64,000 nucleotides of DNA from Biscogniauxia marginata (GCA_022695795.1 MU404099.1:1-64000), one strand, 5' to 3'; shown: positions 35,145-47,996, counted from the stretch's first letter. The notes: generated by a model not told the origin, from the letters alone. Numbers and translations are program-made.

Positions 35145-37151
35145 GCTATCGGCATACGGATTTCTCTCGCCCTTTATAAGCCAGAAAAATATATATTGTC
35201 GTCAAAGACAGGTTCATTGATAGGACCAACCCGGGCGTGGTCGTGCTTCGTGATAAGTGCAACTCCCGATGTGATAATGATGTGGCTCTTCGTCCTTCTC
35301 GTCAGAACCTAACCATGAACCAAATCGATGGGATATAATCCGGAAGAATAGGTGCCGGTCATAAAGAACCCCGGTGGCATTTGAACATCTTTAATGCGTT
35401 GGGATGGTTTTTGATTCGGAGCAGTGGCAAGTAGACGGTTCTCCTTTCGACTTCTCGTGCTAAACTTCCTGGGACCCAATGCAGCCTGAGCCAGGCGAGT
35501 ATACTAGCCAAACTTTATGTCCAATGGGTCATCCGCAGGATCAATTTGCGGTGACGCTATAGAGAGAACACGAGAGCTTTGCTGCGACATGATGCATCTT
35601 GGAACACAATAAAGTAACTGTGCACAACAGTATCGACGGTTGCTTCGACGCTCTTCTGATTTGAATTTAGAAGCAAACAACCATCTCGGCATTCTCGTGA
35701 AATGGGCAACTAAGATCGAATGCGTGGTACGGACTGTATCTATGCCTATGAATAAGCCGCAAGGCGGTGTTCCTATGGCCATGACCATGCGCGTAGTTGC
35801 CATCAACAGCCCCTTCTCTAACCTCGTTGCCGAAGAGGGGACTCCAGTGCGGAGCACTGCTGCGGACGACGAGGCACAGGCCAAGATAGCCAATCGTTGG
35901 CCAAATTCTCTTTCCAACAAAGTTGTCATTGCCGAGATACATGCCATTATCCGATATCTCGGCTACACTGGAGGGCTCTTTGGCGTAGGCATCTTCGTCT
36001 ATAGCATTCTTACACTTTACCACACTAGGTAACTGATTGGACTGGGCTGGCAAGCTTCGTCCTTCAATCTAGCCGCATGACGCTCTCCTCGTGTGATTAA
36101 TCCGTGTGCTGATTCTCTGCTGGACTGTTGAAGAAATCGACAGCCTTTGGTCATAGGTATCTGTTGATTCTTCGTTAAGGAACTTCTTGGCGCAGCCGAG
36201 GAGATCGGGAATGTGCTGATGAGAATGTAGTCGTTTTTGAGCTGTTGCTTCCTAGCATCTGTATCCTTGCAATCCCGCTAGAAGTGAGCCTTTCACGCTT
36301 TTCTCAAGACTAGAAGGACCGAAACGGGTAAAGTGACAAGCGGCCGCTTTCCTTGGAAAAAAAAAGGGCAGTCGTATTTGCCACCTAGGAGCCATAGGAG
36401 CAGGTTAAGCTCTCCATCCAAGCACGCAGCTGTCTTTAGTAGGAGCGATATCTTGGCGTAGATGGTTACTGAAGGGTGAATTGAAGTCTAACTAGAACTT
36501 CAACTTGCTGTAGGGATATATAAGGCTTATTCTAGGGCCTGGAAGTGGTCGTCGGGTGGCCATGCCGTCGCGACTCTGAACATGTAATAGGCATCACACA
36601 TAACTCAGCGCTTGGCTAACCGGAAGCAAAGACCGATCGATTTCAGTCCCCGCCAGAGAGACGCTATCCAGCATCGTAGAAAGGCTGTAACTTTTTATCT
36701 AGCCGGGCTGATAGTAATACAGCGGCCACTTCGGTTGAACAATGAGCATGCTGAAGAAAGAATCGGACCAGGGAAGCAAGTCGCTAGGAATTGAGCTGGG
36801 CTGCTGCCTCTTGTTCAAACCGAGAAGCTAATTCAGGCCCAGAGAGAGACCCTGATATCCGAAGTATCTCGTCGGGATGCTCTGGGACGAAGCTGCTGTA
36901 TCGCCGCAAAGCAGGTGTCAGCGCTCATGATTGGCTGCCTGCTTGCTGCAATCGTCGGGCGCAATCGTCGAGACAGGTCTGTTTTTGGTCTATCATGATG
37001 CTAAATTATTACTACCTTGAAACCCCCTAGATTGTCATATTATCAATCGCTATAATGGGGCTAATGGGGCTAATGGGAGGGGTAAATAGGGGTTCTGCCG
37101 AGATGGCTAGGCATAAGAATATAGTAGACTTTGGCGCATATTACAGCAACA
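35145..37151. other. Accessory DNA with overlapping open frames on both strands, no recognised gene
   Basis: Between 35504 and 36053 frames of 128-147 codons are open on both strands and in two minus frames, with ordinary composition. None shows a family motif I recognise. A decayed gene here is possible but unproven. 36054-37151 holds nothing notable. Confidence 0.35.
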
Positions 37152-37225
37152 GGTCGGTTAGCTCAGTTGGTTAGAGCGTCGTACTAATAATGCGAAGGTC
37201 ATGAGTTCGACCCTCATACTGACCA
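37152..37225 (+). tRNA. tRNA-Ile (anticodon AAU)
   Basis: A 74-nt cloverleaf without an intron. Acceptor arms GGTCGGT and ACTGACC pair, with one G-T, and A follows as discriminator. The D-arm is GCTC..GAGC, the anticodon stem TCGTA/TGCGA with loop CTAATAA (anticodon AAT, read as IAU), and the T-arm ATGAG-TTCGACC-CTCAT. Internal promoter boxes A (TTAGCTCAGTTGG) and B (AGTTCGACCCT) are intact. T runs downstream (from about 37238) can end RNA polymerase III transcription. Confidence 0.97.
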
Positions 37226-38441
37226 TTACCATAAACTTTTTCTTTACTTTGTTTTTTTGCCTTATAACTGTTCTAAATTCGCCTGCATGGCAAGTTTAAG
37301 ATAGAGTCTTCTGCTAACACCGACCACCAGTCCATATTTGTGGAAGATGATCTGTATCAAGGAGGTGATGGGGAATATCCACTGCCTCGATCCAGATAGT
37401 GTCGAGGAACAGCGCGGTGTCGTCGGGCATCGCCTCCTGATTTATGAAGAGTTCAGTGGTGAGGTTTATTAGGCTACATGACACGGTAGATTCGACCTCG
37501 ACAGTCAAGCACCTCTCTGTTGGTATAATAGCAATATTACTTCCTGTCTCCATTCGCGCTCGGCTGGCCCCAGGAAAATCTCCCATCTACTCGAGTTCTT
37601 CACGTACCGCTGCAAGAACATATTTCAATGCGTTTTAGTCGTGTTATCATCGTAGCGCATGTTGAGCTATACGCCTTCTAGATTTATTCGTTTCTTCTCG
37701 TATACCTCATTGGAAGAACTTTTAAAACTGTTAACAACGGGTCAGGAGCTTCGGCATCGGGATATCACCGCGTACTTATTCCATTTACGCATTACACTCT
37801 CTCTGGTAGAGACGTCTCGTACATCATCCAAGGGAGCAGAAGCAGAGTATTCAAGGGAATCTGGGGCATCCTCTTCAGTGCACTCTTTAAAACATCAGCT
37901 TCGCAACGACATCCCTTCTTGTGCGTGGATCGATGGCGGCCACTTTTCTTAGAGAGTCTAACCTCTCGTGAACCGTTTTGGATATCGTCTATTACATATG
38001 GTGGAATTCGCTCAACTTGAATGTGCGTGTATGTAGTCGCAGCATGTTAGATGCCTCTTGGGTCTACCACTTTAAGATATGTTTTATTATTATTATTATT
38101 ATTTTATGTGAAGAGCTAGATATAACCACATGCATTTAGTTCGTCTTATATGTAAGACGATAGATTGAGAGGTATGCCTCGATAAATCACTGAGATTCTG
38201 CCGAAGAGTCATATGATGCTTTTTTTTATTCGCCGTCCCAAGCCCTGTGTGATTTAACGCAGAATATCAAGATCTCCCACGTGTCGGTTCCCCCAGAAGC
38301 AGATATTGTACAGTGGCACACTAGAAATGACATGGCGAAGCCCAATGGTTCTCATAATGTGGACCGCCCACATCGTCCCTGCTCCGCAGTAATACCATAA
38401 TTCACAGTTCCGGTCAGACATGCCATCGTCCTGGCCCAAGA
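37226..38441. other. Mostly non-coding, with one unrecognised ORF fragment
   Basis: A minus-strand frame of 90 codons starts at an ATG at 37586 and ends at 37314; it includes EVESTVSCSLINLTTELFIN and FLDTIWIEAVDIPHHLLD. It looks coding in composition but matches no family I know and may be the end of a broken gene. A TTA/ATT microsatellite lies near 38080-38104. The rest shows nothing. Confidence 0.35.
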
Positions 38442-38919
38442 TTAAGCGGCACGCTGTCCAGGTGTGCGACTCCCACCACTGGATCCCTGCTTGAGGACAT
38501 TAGAACCCTGATTGTGCCCGCCCTGGTCTCCGCCGAAATTCGACACGTCCTTCGCCTTCTCCGGCTGGGCCATCATGTACAGAAAGACTGCGCCAACCGT
38601 AAGACCGATGCCGCCGATCATTGCCATGGAGCTGCTGCAGGGGCGAGAATGATTATGAGTTAGCATCCACAATTCAAGAATAAATAAACACGATGATTCT
38701 GCTAGGGATTACATATTGATGAGTGGCTGTCCTGGCTGTGTTCATGGGAAATACATACTTGTCGCCGACCTTCCCACCTGAAGCAGGCGGGGACTGGCTT
38801 CGCGGCGGTTCGCCATCGCTAGCATAGGAGCGGACGCCGGATGTGCGCGTGGTTCGAGGTGAAGGGTGGATGCCGGCCCCGGCTCGTCGGAGCCCGGAGC
38901 GTGTAGCTCGAGTAAGCAT
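38442..38919 (-). CDS. Small mitochondrial single-pass membrane protein
   Basis: Exons 38919-38759 and 38634-38442, with a 124-bp intron (gtatgt..ctgcag, with a ctaactc branch-like site), give 117 residues. The N-terminus MLTRATRSGLRRAGAG is an Arg-rich, acid-free mitochondrial presequence, and RSYASDGEP around residues 29-37 looks like a cleavage region. A hydrophobic helix MAMIGGIGLTVGAVFLYMM follows in exon 2. The C-terminal third is Gly/Gln/Ser-rich and flexible (GGDQGGHNQGSNVL). The layout fits a small inner-membrane protein facing the intermembrane space or matrix. No named family is recognised. The matching reading frame across the intron supports the gene model. Confidence 0.75.
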
Positions 38920-39504
38920 CTTGTCTTGTAGTAGGAAGTCGAGGTCGTAAATATTTATTGATGTCGCGCAGAACTGTTTGTGCACGCAGGTTTTGCGCCT
39001 GGCAAGGAAGTTTGTTTGAAGAGGAAGGATAATTTGGGTTTCTTTTTTGTCCTAACGAACTACATTTCCATGTTTTACTAATTGCACTTACCAAACTTGA
39101 CCAATTATGACGAAAGCGTGATGCCGCTGTCTCAGGAGCTTAAGAAGTAGTACGTCAACACACATATTAAGGTAGTACACACTCTACTCTGCCTTTGTGT
39201 TAACTAAGTAACAATATTTCGTAAAATGCGTATATTTATACTACTATAAATTGAGATATACCTTGTAATTTACTTAAATGTCTTATAAAAAGAAAGGATA
39301 AATATGTTTTACTTAATAACTTTTAACTATTTTATATAATAATATTTAAAACACGGTTAAATATTTAATAATAAATAATTTAATTTTTTTAAAAGATTTA
39401 AAATAAATTTAAAAAATTTTTAATTTTTAATTATATTATTAAATGATATAAGGTTATAAAGGTTTAAAAAACCTTATAAGCTTTAACTTTAAATAGTTTA
39501 AATA
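38920..39504. other. Edge of the second RIP block, no gene
   Basis: Composition falls sharply in GC from about 39140 onward. No coding or repeat boundary was recognised before the LTR of element E. Confidence 0.5.
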
Positions 39505-39509
39505 AAAGA
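39505..39509. repeat. Target-site duplication AAAGA, left copy
   Basis: Identical to 47138-47142, directly outside the two LTRs of element E. Confidence 0.85.
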
Positions 39510-39982
39510 TGTTATAAATTAACTCTATTAAAAGGAACTTTAACAAGAGTGTCGAAACACGAACTAAGAATGTGTGAAACTATAGAGATAACACACATTT
39601 TATATAACATTACGTGATGTTAAATCTGTGTTAATTTATTAATTAGGATAAATTGAAAATAATGAATTTAAGTTAATCTCTAGATTTATTTAAATTTAAA
39701 AGTATTTAATATACTAAACGGAAAGAATATGTATTAAAGAGAATAAGTATAAAAAGGATGGGATTTTTTATGTATTTAGTTTTTCATTTTTTAACTATTA
39801 ATTTAAAACTATAATCACTTTTTAATATTATAATAAGAGTACTATGAAATCTTTTTAATAAATAAAACATCGTGAATTATTTAGATTAATCTTAATTTAT
39901 TAATATTTTTAAATTAAGAAAACCTAGTACGTATTTACTTATGAAGTTAACTAACTAAGAATATATAAAGAGGTTCGTCACA
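39510..39982 (+). repeat. 5' LTR of element E (473 bp)
   Basis: Starts tgttataaatt and ends ggttcgtcaca. A TATA-like box (tataaaaagg, 39748-39757) is followed about 40 bp later by aactattaa (39793-39801), the RIP-altered form of the AGCTATTAA priming motif seen in the other LTRs. The internal sequence directly after it reads ttttaatagct. Confidence 0.9.
39748..39757 (+). promoter_or_regulatory. TATA-like box in the LTR of element E
   Basis: tataaaaagg lies in the middle of the LTR, where the U3/R boundary is expected. The same motif, slightly altered, is in the 3' LTR near 46904. It places the start of the retroelement transcript at roughly 39780-39795. Confidence 0.5.
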
Positions 39983-39984
39983 TT

Positions 39985-39993
39985 TTAATAGCT
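39985..39993 (+). other. Predicted self-priming site of element E
   Basis: The bases directly after the 5' LTR read ttTTAATAGCTC, not the TGG start of a tRNA-complementary site. TTAATAGCT is the exact complement of AGCTATTAA found in the R region of related LTRs. In E's own 5' LTR the motif carries one G-to-A change. Confidence 0.45.
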
Positions 39994-42900
39994 CTTTAAT
40001 TAATGCTTAACATTGGTTTAAAAAAAGGGACTCTTAGTCAAATAAGTCTTAAGATAAGTATGCCTCTTAAAACTAAAGGGTAATAAAAAAAGAAATAAAT
40101 AAAAGAATAATAGTTAATAAGCTTTTAAACGAAAACTTTAGATTTTTTTACAGTATAACAAAAAGGTTTAAAAGAATTAACATAAAAGTTAATTATAATT
40201 ATAACTAAAAAAGAGTCTTAAAAAGACACCTCGAAAGTTTAATAAGAAGAATTATTTAAGAAAGAAGAAAAAAAAGAAGAAAAAACACCTAAAAAAGAAA
40301 ATAAATAAGTAAAATAACCTTTATTTCTTAAAGATAAATAATCGAAACTACTTTTAAACGATAATAACTTTAATAACTTAAACGATAAAAATAATATAAT
40401 AACTCTCGATATAAAGGGTTTTAAACTAATTACACCTAGTAAATATAATAAGTCGAGCGATTTAAAAGGATTTTTAATTTAAGCCGGAATTTATTTATAG
40501 TTTTATTACGGAATAATTACCATTAAAAAACAAAAGGTTTTTATAATATCTTAGTTCTTCGTCGGAATTGTTTTAACCTGGTTTTAACTAGTGTTAAAAA
40601 ATCATTTAAAAAACGAATTAAATACTTAAAGAGACATAAAGAAGGTTTTTAAGGATTATAAAAAGTTTAAAAAATAACTTAGGTTTATATTTAATAACTT
40701 AATTTTTAAATAATAAGCCGAAGCTCGACTTTATAAATTACGTTATTAAGTTCAAGAAACTCGCAAGTTAGTTATAATTACTTATTAAGAATTTATATCA
40801 TTTATTCTATTAAGGATTAAAAAACCATATAAAGAATAAGTTATATAAAACAAGTTTATATAAAGAAAAAAACCTAAGAAACTTTAATAATTACGTTATA
40901 ATGGTAATTATTATCGATAACAAAAACTTCGAATAGTATTTTAAAAAGAAAAAGACGATATAACGAAAGAACGGCGATTAGTAAAAAGGAAGAAATCATA
41001 AAAGTGGTGCCGAAATAAGGAAAGGCATTAAAATTAAGTTAAACCTTATTAAAATTAACACTACTTAAAAAGAGTAAAAAAAACGAGATAAGTTAACTAT
41101 TAAGTATTTTAATTATAAAAAGAAAAGACATTATAAAAACAAGTGCCGAAGTTTAAAAAAATAGAAACTAAAAATAAAAGGAATTTCTTAACCTAAAAAA
41201 AAACCCTTTAAAATAAGAGTTTATTTCGAAGATAATAAAAAGGTAAACTAAATATTTATTATTATTATTATTAAAATAAAAAAGGACGAGGAAGTCCTTA
41301 TAAAAAGAAGTTATAAATATTATTAAGACGATTATAAGGATTATTTAAAACATAATTACTTATATTTAAGGTACCTCACGCCGAAACAAGCTAAATAAGG
41401 ATATAATAAAAGCGAATTACTATATAAGTATAATACTTATAAACTAGGATATAACTTAGGAATTAAATTAAACTATAATAAGTTACATTAAAGCCATTAT
41501 AATAACGACAAATACGAAACCTATTAAAGAAGAAATTAATATAACAATTTAAATTAAAGGTTTTATATAAATAATATTTGCGATATTTATTAAAACTTAA
41601 ATAATACTAGTTAGTTTAATAAGTTGCTAAGTAAAGAACTTAAAATAAAATTAAAAATGGAAAAATAACTAAAAAAGGAATATATATTATTACATTAAAG
41701 CTTTTATATTAACGACGTTTATTAAGTACATAAAAGTTTTAAGGATAAAGCTAGTTATTATTTTTAAGAACTAGAAAGTAATAATATAAAAAAAAAATGT
41801 ATTTGTGATAACGTCTCACGATAATCACATTATCTTAAAATATATTATCTTTATTTAAGCTCCGAGAAAAGCCGCGAAGTAATTATTAAGGGTTATATAT
41901 ATTATATTTTAATATTATATAATATATACGATTTACTCGGAGCGGGTTTCAAAAAAGATAAAATCGAGGAAAAATTATAAGAATTATAAAAAGAACTATA
42001 TATTTTATAATAACTCGAAAAACGAGCTAAGTATAATACTAGTTTATTCGGCTTCGTAAGAAAGTACTTAATAAAATAATAAGTAAAAATATATACGACT
42101 AAATTAAGCTATAAACGAATTGTTAAGATATATTTTAAGAAAAAGGGAGAGTTTCCGGAAATTTATATAAACTTATAAAGAAATATCGAGTTACTCCTAA
42201 CAAGTAAATTCGAGGATTATACCCTTTATTCGAAAATAATTTAAAACCTTAAAAGATTTCGAGTTAATAAAAAAATAAATTTAAGTTATAAAAAGGCCCT
42301 TAAGAAAGAATTAAAGTTTTAATATATAAGGTTTTATATAAAGAATAAACTTTTTACCTCTTATTACGTAAAAAGTAATTAAAAAGACTATTTAAATAAC
42401 GATTATTAAAAACACGCTCTTATAAAAGCTTAAAAATAGAAAAACATCCAAGCCGTAATAATTTAAAGAAACCTAAAAAAGAAAAAACGTAAAAAACCAA
42501 AAAACGATAAAAGCTCTCGCTAGTAAAGTAATAAGAAGCCATAAATAATAAGTCTTTATATAAAGTTTAATTAAGACTTAATAATACTATTATAACTAAA
42601 ATCAAGTATAATAAAAGGAAATATAAAGCCCTTATAAACTTAAAAGTAAATAGAAGTTATATCTTAATCGAGATAACTTAAAAAGACAAAATATTATAAA
42701 TATATAAACAAAGTTTATACTAATTATAGAACTTTAAAAGATATATATTTAGTTACGAGAATGGTAAAGTGCTAAAAGAAATAATTCCTTTTTTAGTAAC
42801 TATTTAAAAACATCTCGAATAAGTCATTTTTAACATTACATATATATTAAGTCACGACATAATACTAAAAATAAATTAGCTTAAAAAAAGTAATTTACAA

Positions 42901-45900
42901 ATAAATTTCGAGATAAACACGCTTTATTAAGATTAAAAACAAGAAGAGTTAACTATTATAAGTTACAAAATAAATACCGTAAATAACTCCAGAAAAATGG
43001 ATATAAAAACGAAACATATTACTTATATAATTTAAGTAACTAAGCCTAAAGATTTAACGAAAAAAGTATTATGTAAATACCTCCGTTTTTATAAATTATT
43101 TAAAAACAAGACAAAAAAATAATTATTAAAATATAACTAGTAAGATTATTAAATTTACTTTAAAGAAAGAAAATAGTTAAAACTATTTTTAATATATCTT
43201 ATAAATTAAGAAAAATAAAAAACATTATAAAAAGGAATTTAAAAGGAATTTAATAAAAAATATATTCAAGAATTAAAGTTTTCGTTAAAATACCCGGTAA
43301 TTATAATATTAAAAGTCGATAAAAACGGGAAATAACATATTAATAAAAAAGAAATTTAATATAATAACGAGTAATTAATTATTAACACCTTAATAAAATA
43401 ACAAAAAAGAATAAATACTTATTATTACTAATAAAACTTATAAAAAGATAAATTAACAAGGCTTAAATCTTCATAGCACTAAACCTTTGTAATGGTTATT
43501 ATATAATTAAAATGGCTAAAAAACACGAATAATACACCGCCTTCCGAACGGTATATAAATATTATAAATACAAAGTTATACCATTTAGATTTATTAACGC
43601 ACTTATTATATTTTAATATATAATTATAACGGTCTTTTGTAAATTTCTAAATAAATTTATATTCGTTTATTTAAACGATATATTAATTTACTTAGAAAAC
43701 AAAAAGAAATATAAAGAATATGTAGAATAAGTATTAAAAACCCTAGAGAAGGTAAACCTACTCGTTTATCCAACTAAAAGTGAATAGCATATCAAAAAAT
43801 TAGATTATTTAAGGTTTATAATAAGCTTAAGAGAAATTCGTATTTAAAAAGGAAAAATAATAGTAATTAAGAATTAGCTAAAACCCAAGAATGTTATAAA
43901 TATATACGTATTTCTTGGTTTTATTAATTATATTAAATAATTTATTTAAAATTTCGGGCGAATAACTAAGTTATTAACGGAATTAACTACTTTAACGAAA
44001 ATAAGAGAAGCTTTTTATTTTACTAAAGAAGTTAAACGGGCTTTTTAGTAGTTAAAGGAAGTTATAACTAATAAAGTTATATATAAACTTCTAAACGAAA
44101 ATAAGAAGAAACGACTAAAAATAAACGCCTTAAATTTCGTTATAAGAGTAGTTTTAAAGCAACTAAAAAACAATGAAAAATAATACCTAGTCGTGTACTT
44201 ATTTAAGGTATTATATAGTGCCGAATTAAATTATTAGATTTATAATAAAGAACTATTAATAGTTATTAAAGCATTAAAAGAATAAAAACTATAGCTTAAT
44301 AAAACTAAAGAACTTATCGATATTTATTTAAATTACAAGAATTTTACACGATTTATAATAACATAAACACTTAATTAGAAATATAAGCATTAAATAATTT
44401 TCTTGTTTAAATTTAATTTTAAAATCTATTATATTAAGGGAAAGGAAAATATTTAAATAGACCTATTTAACAGGAAAAGAGATTATAAGTTAAAAATCAA
44501 CAAAAGAGATATTAGATGTTTAAATAATAAAGTGATAAATTAGTTATATTAGTTTATATGTGAATTAATATAAGAGACTGGAAATAACGTTTTAAGGAAA
44601 ATTATAGTTAAAAAGAAAAGTAATTGTAGTTTTAGTAAGGATTTAGTAATAAACTTCTCTTATACAAAGAAAAGGTTTATATATTAAAATAAGTATAAGA
44701 CGAATTCATTAAAGAATTTTACGAATATTCTCTATATAGTTATTAAGGAATTTTTAAAACGATAAAACGACTTTAAAAAGAATTCGATTTTCTAGGAATA
44801 CGATAAATAGTTAAAAGAATTATAAAGAATTGTAATATTTATAATAAAGTTAAAGTATTACGACATAAACTATATAGCTTATTATAATTAACTTAAATAC
44901 TTAATAAAGCGTGGCATATAATTATATAGGATTTCGTAATGAAACTTTTTAAGTTAAAAGATCTTATTATAAGAGTACTTTATAACAATATATAAGTAAT
45001 TGTTAATAAACTTACGAAATATGCTTACTTTTTACTATTTAACGAATCGAGCATAGTAAAATAGCTAGTTTTTAATTTCTTAAGAGAATACGTTAGTAAA
45101 TATAGATTACTAAAACGTATTGTTTTAAATAGAGATAAATTGTTTACTTTAAAATTTTGGATAAACTTAATAAAACGAATAGGAGTTAAATAAAGGTTAT
45201 TTATAACGTATTATCCCTAAATAAACAGATAAATAGAGAAACTAAACTAGATAATGGAATAGTATTTACGAAGTTATATTAATTAAGAAATAAATAACTA
45301 GGTAAAATTATTATTAATAGCTTAAATAATATATAATACTTCGGTTAATAAAGATATAAAGATGTTATTATATAAGGTAATATATAAGTAGAAAGCGGAA
45401 GTTTAAAAACAATTAATTAAACTTATGAAAGCACTAAAAGTTAAAATAAAAGCCTCGAGAGTAGAAGTATTATTCGAAAAGGTCTAAGTAGTATAATAAC
45501 GGCTATAAAAAGAATTATAGTTTATTTAAGATAAAATGACAAAGTATTATAATAAAAAAAGAATTAAAAGATTAATTCTTAGAAAAAGAGATATAATTTA
45601 TTTGCTTCGTTAATAACAAGGCGTAATATTAAAAACACCTTAAATTAAAACAAAACGACTTAGCAAAAAACTTAAGTTTAAGAAGTTAAGACTATATAAA
45701 ATTAAGAAGGTTATTTCGAAAGTTAATTATAAATTAGTACTACTAAAAAGATTTAAAATATATTTTATATTTTATGTTTTATTTTTAAAATTAGCACTAA
45801 AAAACGCCTTACTAGAAAATTAATTAAAATTTAAGGAAAACCTTAATAAGTACAAAGTAGAAAAAATATTAAACTTAAAACGAGTTAAAGGTTAGTTATA

Positions 45901-45983
45901 ATATTTTGTTAAATGGGAAGGATATTTACTTAAGGAGAACACTTAAGAACTACTTAAGCATTTAAAGAATTTGACGGCTAAAC

Positions 45984-46595
45984 TTAAAAATTTTTATCGT
46001 TAAAACCCGGATCGGCTAGGAAAGCCCGAAAGTCGGGATCTTGGTTTAGAAAGGATAAGTCGAAAAAGGGGACGGCCTTAAAAGCAGTATTAATTTGCTT
46101 AGCTAGCAAACGCTATTTAGCCTCTAGTTTAGCTTGCTTTTCCTTTAGACGTTTTTGTTTTTCTTTCTCCACCTTTTTTATCTTTTCGATAAAAGAAAAA
46201 CCACGTTTTAATATTTTTAAACCCCGTTTTTAAAGAAACTCTTTTTATTTATAAATATAAATTAATCGCTTTGCGAGGGCTTATAATTAGTTATTAAAGG
46301 ATTAAAGCTTTTTCTTTATTTTACGACGCTCGACCGTTAATTTCTCTCGTTTTTAACTTATGTTAAATAAGTTAAATATCTCGATATTTAAACCGTCGTA
46401 ATAATAACGAATTTTAGCTATATAGTTAAAACAAGTTTTAAATTTAAAAACTATAAAGTAAAGTAAGTTGGTTTTAAAGTAATTAAAATAAGGAAATACC
46501 TTAAAATTAAAAAACCGAATATATATAACGAAAGAATTACGGGATTTCTATTAACTTTTACGAGGTTTCGTAAATGGCTTCGAAATACTAAACAT
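45984..46595 (-). pseudogene. Antisense accessory ORF of element E, Zn2Cys6-like with coiled-coil tail
   Basis: Read from the ATG at 46595 the frame gives MFSISKPFTKPRKS. A segment then has Tyr/Cys at P-Y-x2-Y-x6-Y-x8-C-x2-Y-x7-Y, the same six positions as in elements B and C. The flank before the cluster (FNFKVFPY) parallels FSFEVIPC in B. A Lys/Glu-rich helix-prone stretch (EKIKKVEKEKQKRLKEKQAK) follows. The end, DPGFNDKNF-stop at 45984, parallels the B and C tails and lies antisense to the end of pol. The frame is 203 codons long and broken by RIP-type stops. A nucleic-acid-binding role is inferred from spacing only. Confidence 0.65.
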
Positions 46596-46664
46596 TATAA
46601 AGAATAAAAAAGGAAAAACTTACTTAAAATCTTTAAAATAAAGATTTAAAGAGAGAAGAAATAA

Positions 46665-47137
46665 TGTTATAAATCGACTTTGTTAAAAATAACTTTAATA
46701 AAGGTGTTAAAACACAGACCAAGAATGTATAAAACTGTGAAAATAATATATATTCTATGTAACATTATATAATGTTAAATCTATATTAATTTATTAATTA
46801 AAACAAATTAAAAATAATAAATTTAAATTAATCTCTAGATTTATTTAAATTTAAAGATATTTAATATATTAAATAAAAAGAATATATATTAAAGAGAATA
46901 AATATAAAAAAGATGGGATTTCTTATATATTTAATTTTTCATTTTCTAGTTATTAATTTAAAACTATAATTACTTTTTGACATTATAGTGAGAATACCAT
47001 GAAATCTCTTTAACGAATAAAACATCGTAAATCACTTGGATTAATCTTAATCTACTATTACCTTTAAATCAAGAAAACCTAGTACGTACTTACCTGTGAA
47101 GTTAGCTAACTAGGAATATACAGGGAGGTTCGTCACA
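46665..47137 (+). repeat. 3' LTR of element E (473 bp)
   Basis: Same length and layout as 39510-39982, with many C/T and G/A differences between the two copies as expected after RIP. Preceded by the purine-rich tract aaagagagaagaaataa. Confidence 0.9.
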
Positions 47138-47142
47138 AAAGA
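47138..47142. repeat. Target-site duplication AAAGA, right copy
   Basis: Second copy of the AAAGA duplication flanking element E (first copy 39505-39509). Confidence 0.85.
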
Positions 47143-47996
47143 GATAAAGGTTTATAAAATGGAGTTTATAAGCCTTCGACTTGCAAGCCTTTATAAGAAG
47201 ACATAGACCACTTTAAAGAATTTAGCCTTAACTTAAATTTCGTTATTTTTAGATTTTTAAATTAACCATCCTTTTTATAACCTCTTTTCTTTTTTTTAAT
47301 TTCGTAATTAAACACCTCTTTTTTTCTCTTTATACAAATTTATTTTATATATTTATATCTTATATATATTCATATTATTAAAACTTTTTTAATAATTAAT
47401 AAATTAAAATTAAGTTTATTAAATGCTTTATATTTATAAGTAAATTATTTATTACATTTATTATAAATATAAAAAAGTTAATTATTAATTAAACTTTTTA
47501 TAATTATAATAACCGTTAATTATTAATAAAATAAGTTAAAATTTTTAATAAGTTTTAACTTTTAAAAGAGATAATTATAATATATATAATATATTTATAA
47601 AACTTATATTAACATATCTTATAAGTAAGTAAACCACATAAGCGAGTAAGTCATTCGATTTCCCATATAAAATCGACTTTTTCAAAAATTCATAACTTTG
47701 CGCGTAAAAATCGTAAAAATCTCGAACCTTTTTTTTTAATTATATAATTATAAGGTTAAATTAAAAATAAAATCAAAAAATCAAAAATATAAAATATAAA
47801 AAAATACGTAAAAAGATCCGTGCGTTTTGTTTTAATTTTCGCATTTTCTTTTTGCGTTTTTTGGAATTAATTTTTTCGATTTTTGATGCGAATGCATATA
47901 AGGTGTGTGTGAATAATAGTAGAATTGTGTAGAGAGAAGGGAGGAGCCTTGCAAGCCGCAGGCTTGCAAGCTCTATCTTTATAGACCTTTATCTCC
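47139..47996. mobile_element. Possible terminal-inverted-repeat element, about 860 bp
   Basis: The left end (47139-47158) reads aagagataaaggtttataaa. The reverse complement of the right end (47979-47996) is gggagataaaggtctataaa. The differences are G/A or C/T, which fits RIP. Both ends continue into a cttgcaagcc motif, and the right end carries a perfect palindrome (47948-47970, 10-bp arms, 3-base loop). The interior is AT-rich without an open frame. This fits a non-autonomous DNA transposon, but the target duplication could not be established because element E integrated at the left edge. Confidence 0.45.

Larger units (their letters stand above)
39510..47137 (+). mobile_element. Complete but dead Ty3/gypsy chromodomain element E (7,628 bp)
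   Basis: LTRs at 39510-39982 and 46665-47137 are both exactly 473 bp and are flanked by AAAGA on each side. Gag begins near 40010; its zinc knuckle is at 41105-41146, where one of three Cys codons survives. A protease-type region (SHDIILKINWL) lies near 42850. The reverse-transcriptase box reads YLND at 43668-43679. RNase H is near 44100-44400, with integrase near 44700-45250 and a chromodomain near 45850-45980. An antisense ORF relic (45984-46595) and a purine-rich tract precede the 3' LTR. Every frame is full of stops and strongly AT-biased, the pattern RIP leaves. It belongs to the same broad family as elements A-D but has its own LTR type. Confidence 0.92.

Noticed and set aside
35504..36053. 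Polyketide synthase product-template or ketosynthase remnant next to the carrier-like ORF
   Set aside because: Frames are open on both strands, but I found none of the expected motifs (no DTACSSS, no HxxxGxxxP-type signature).
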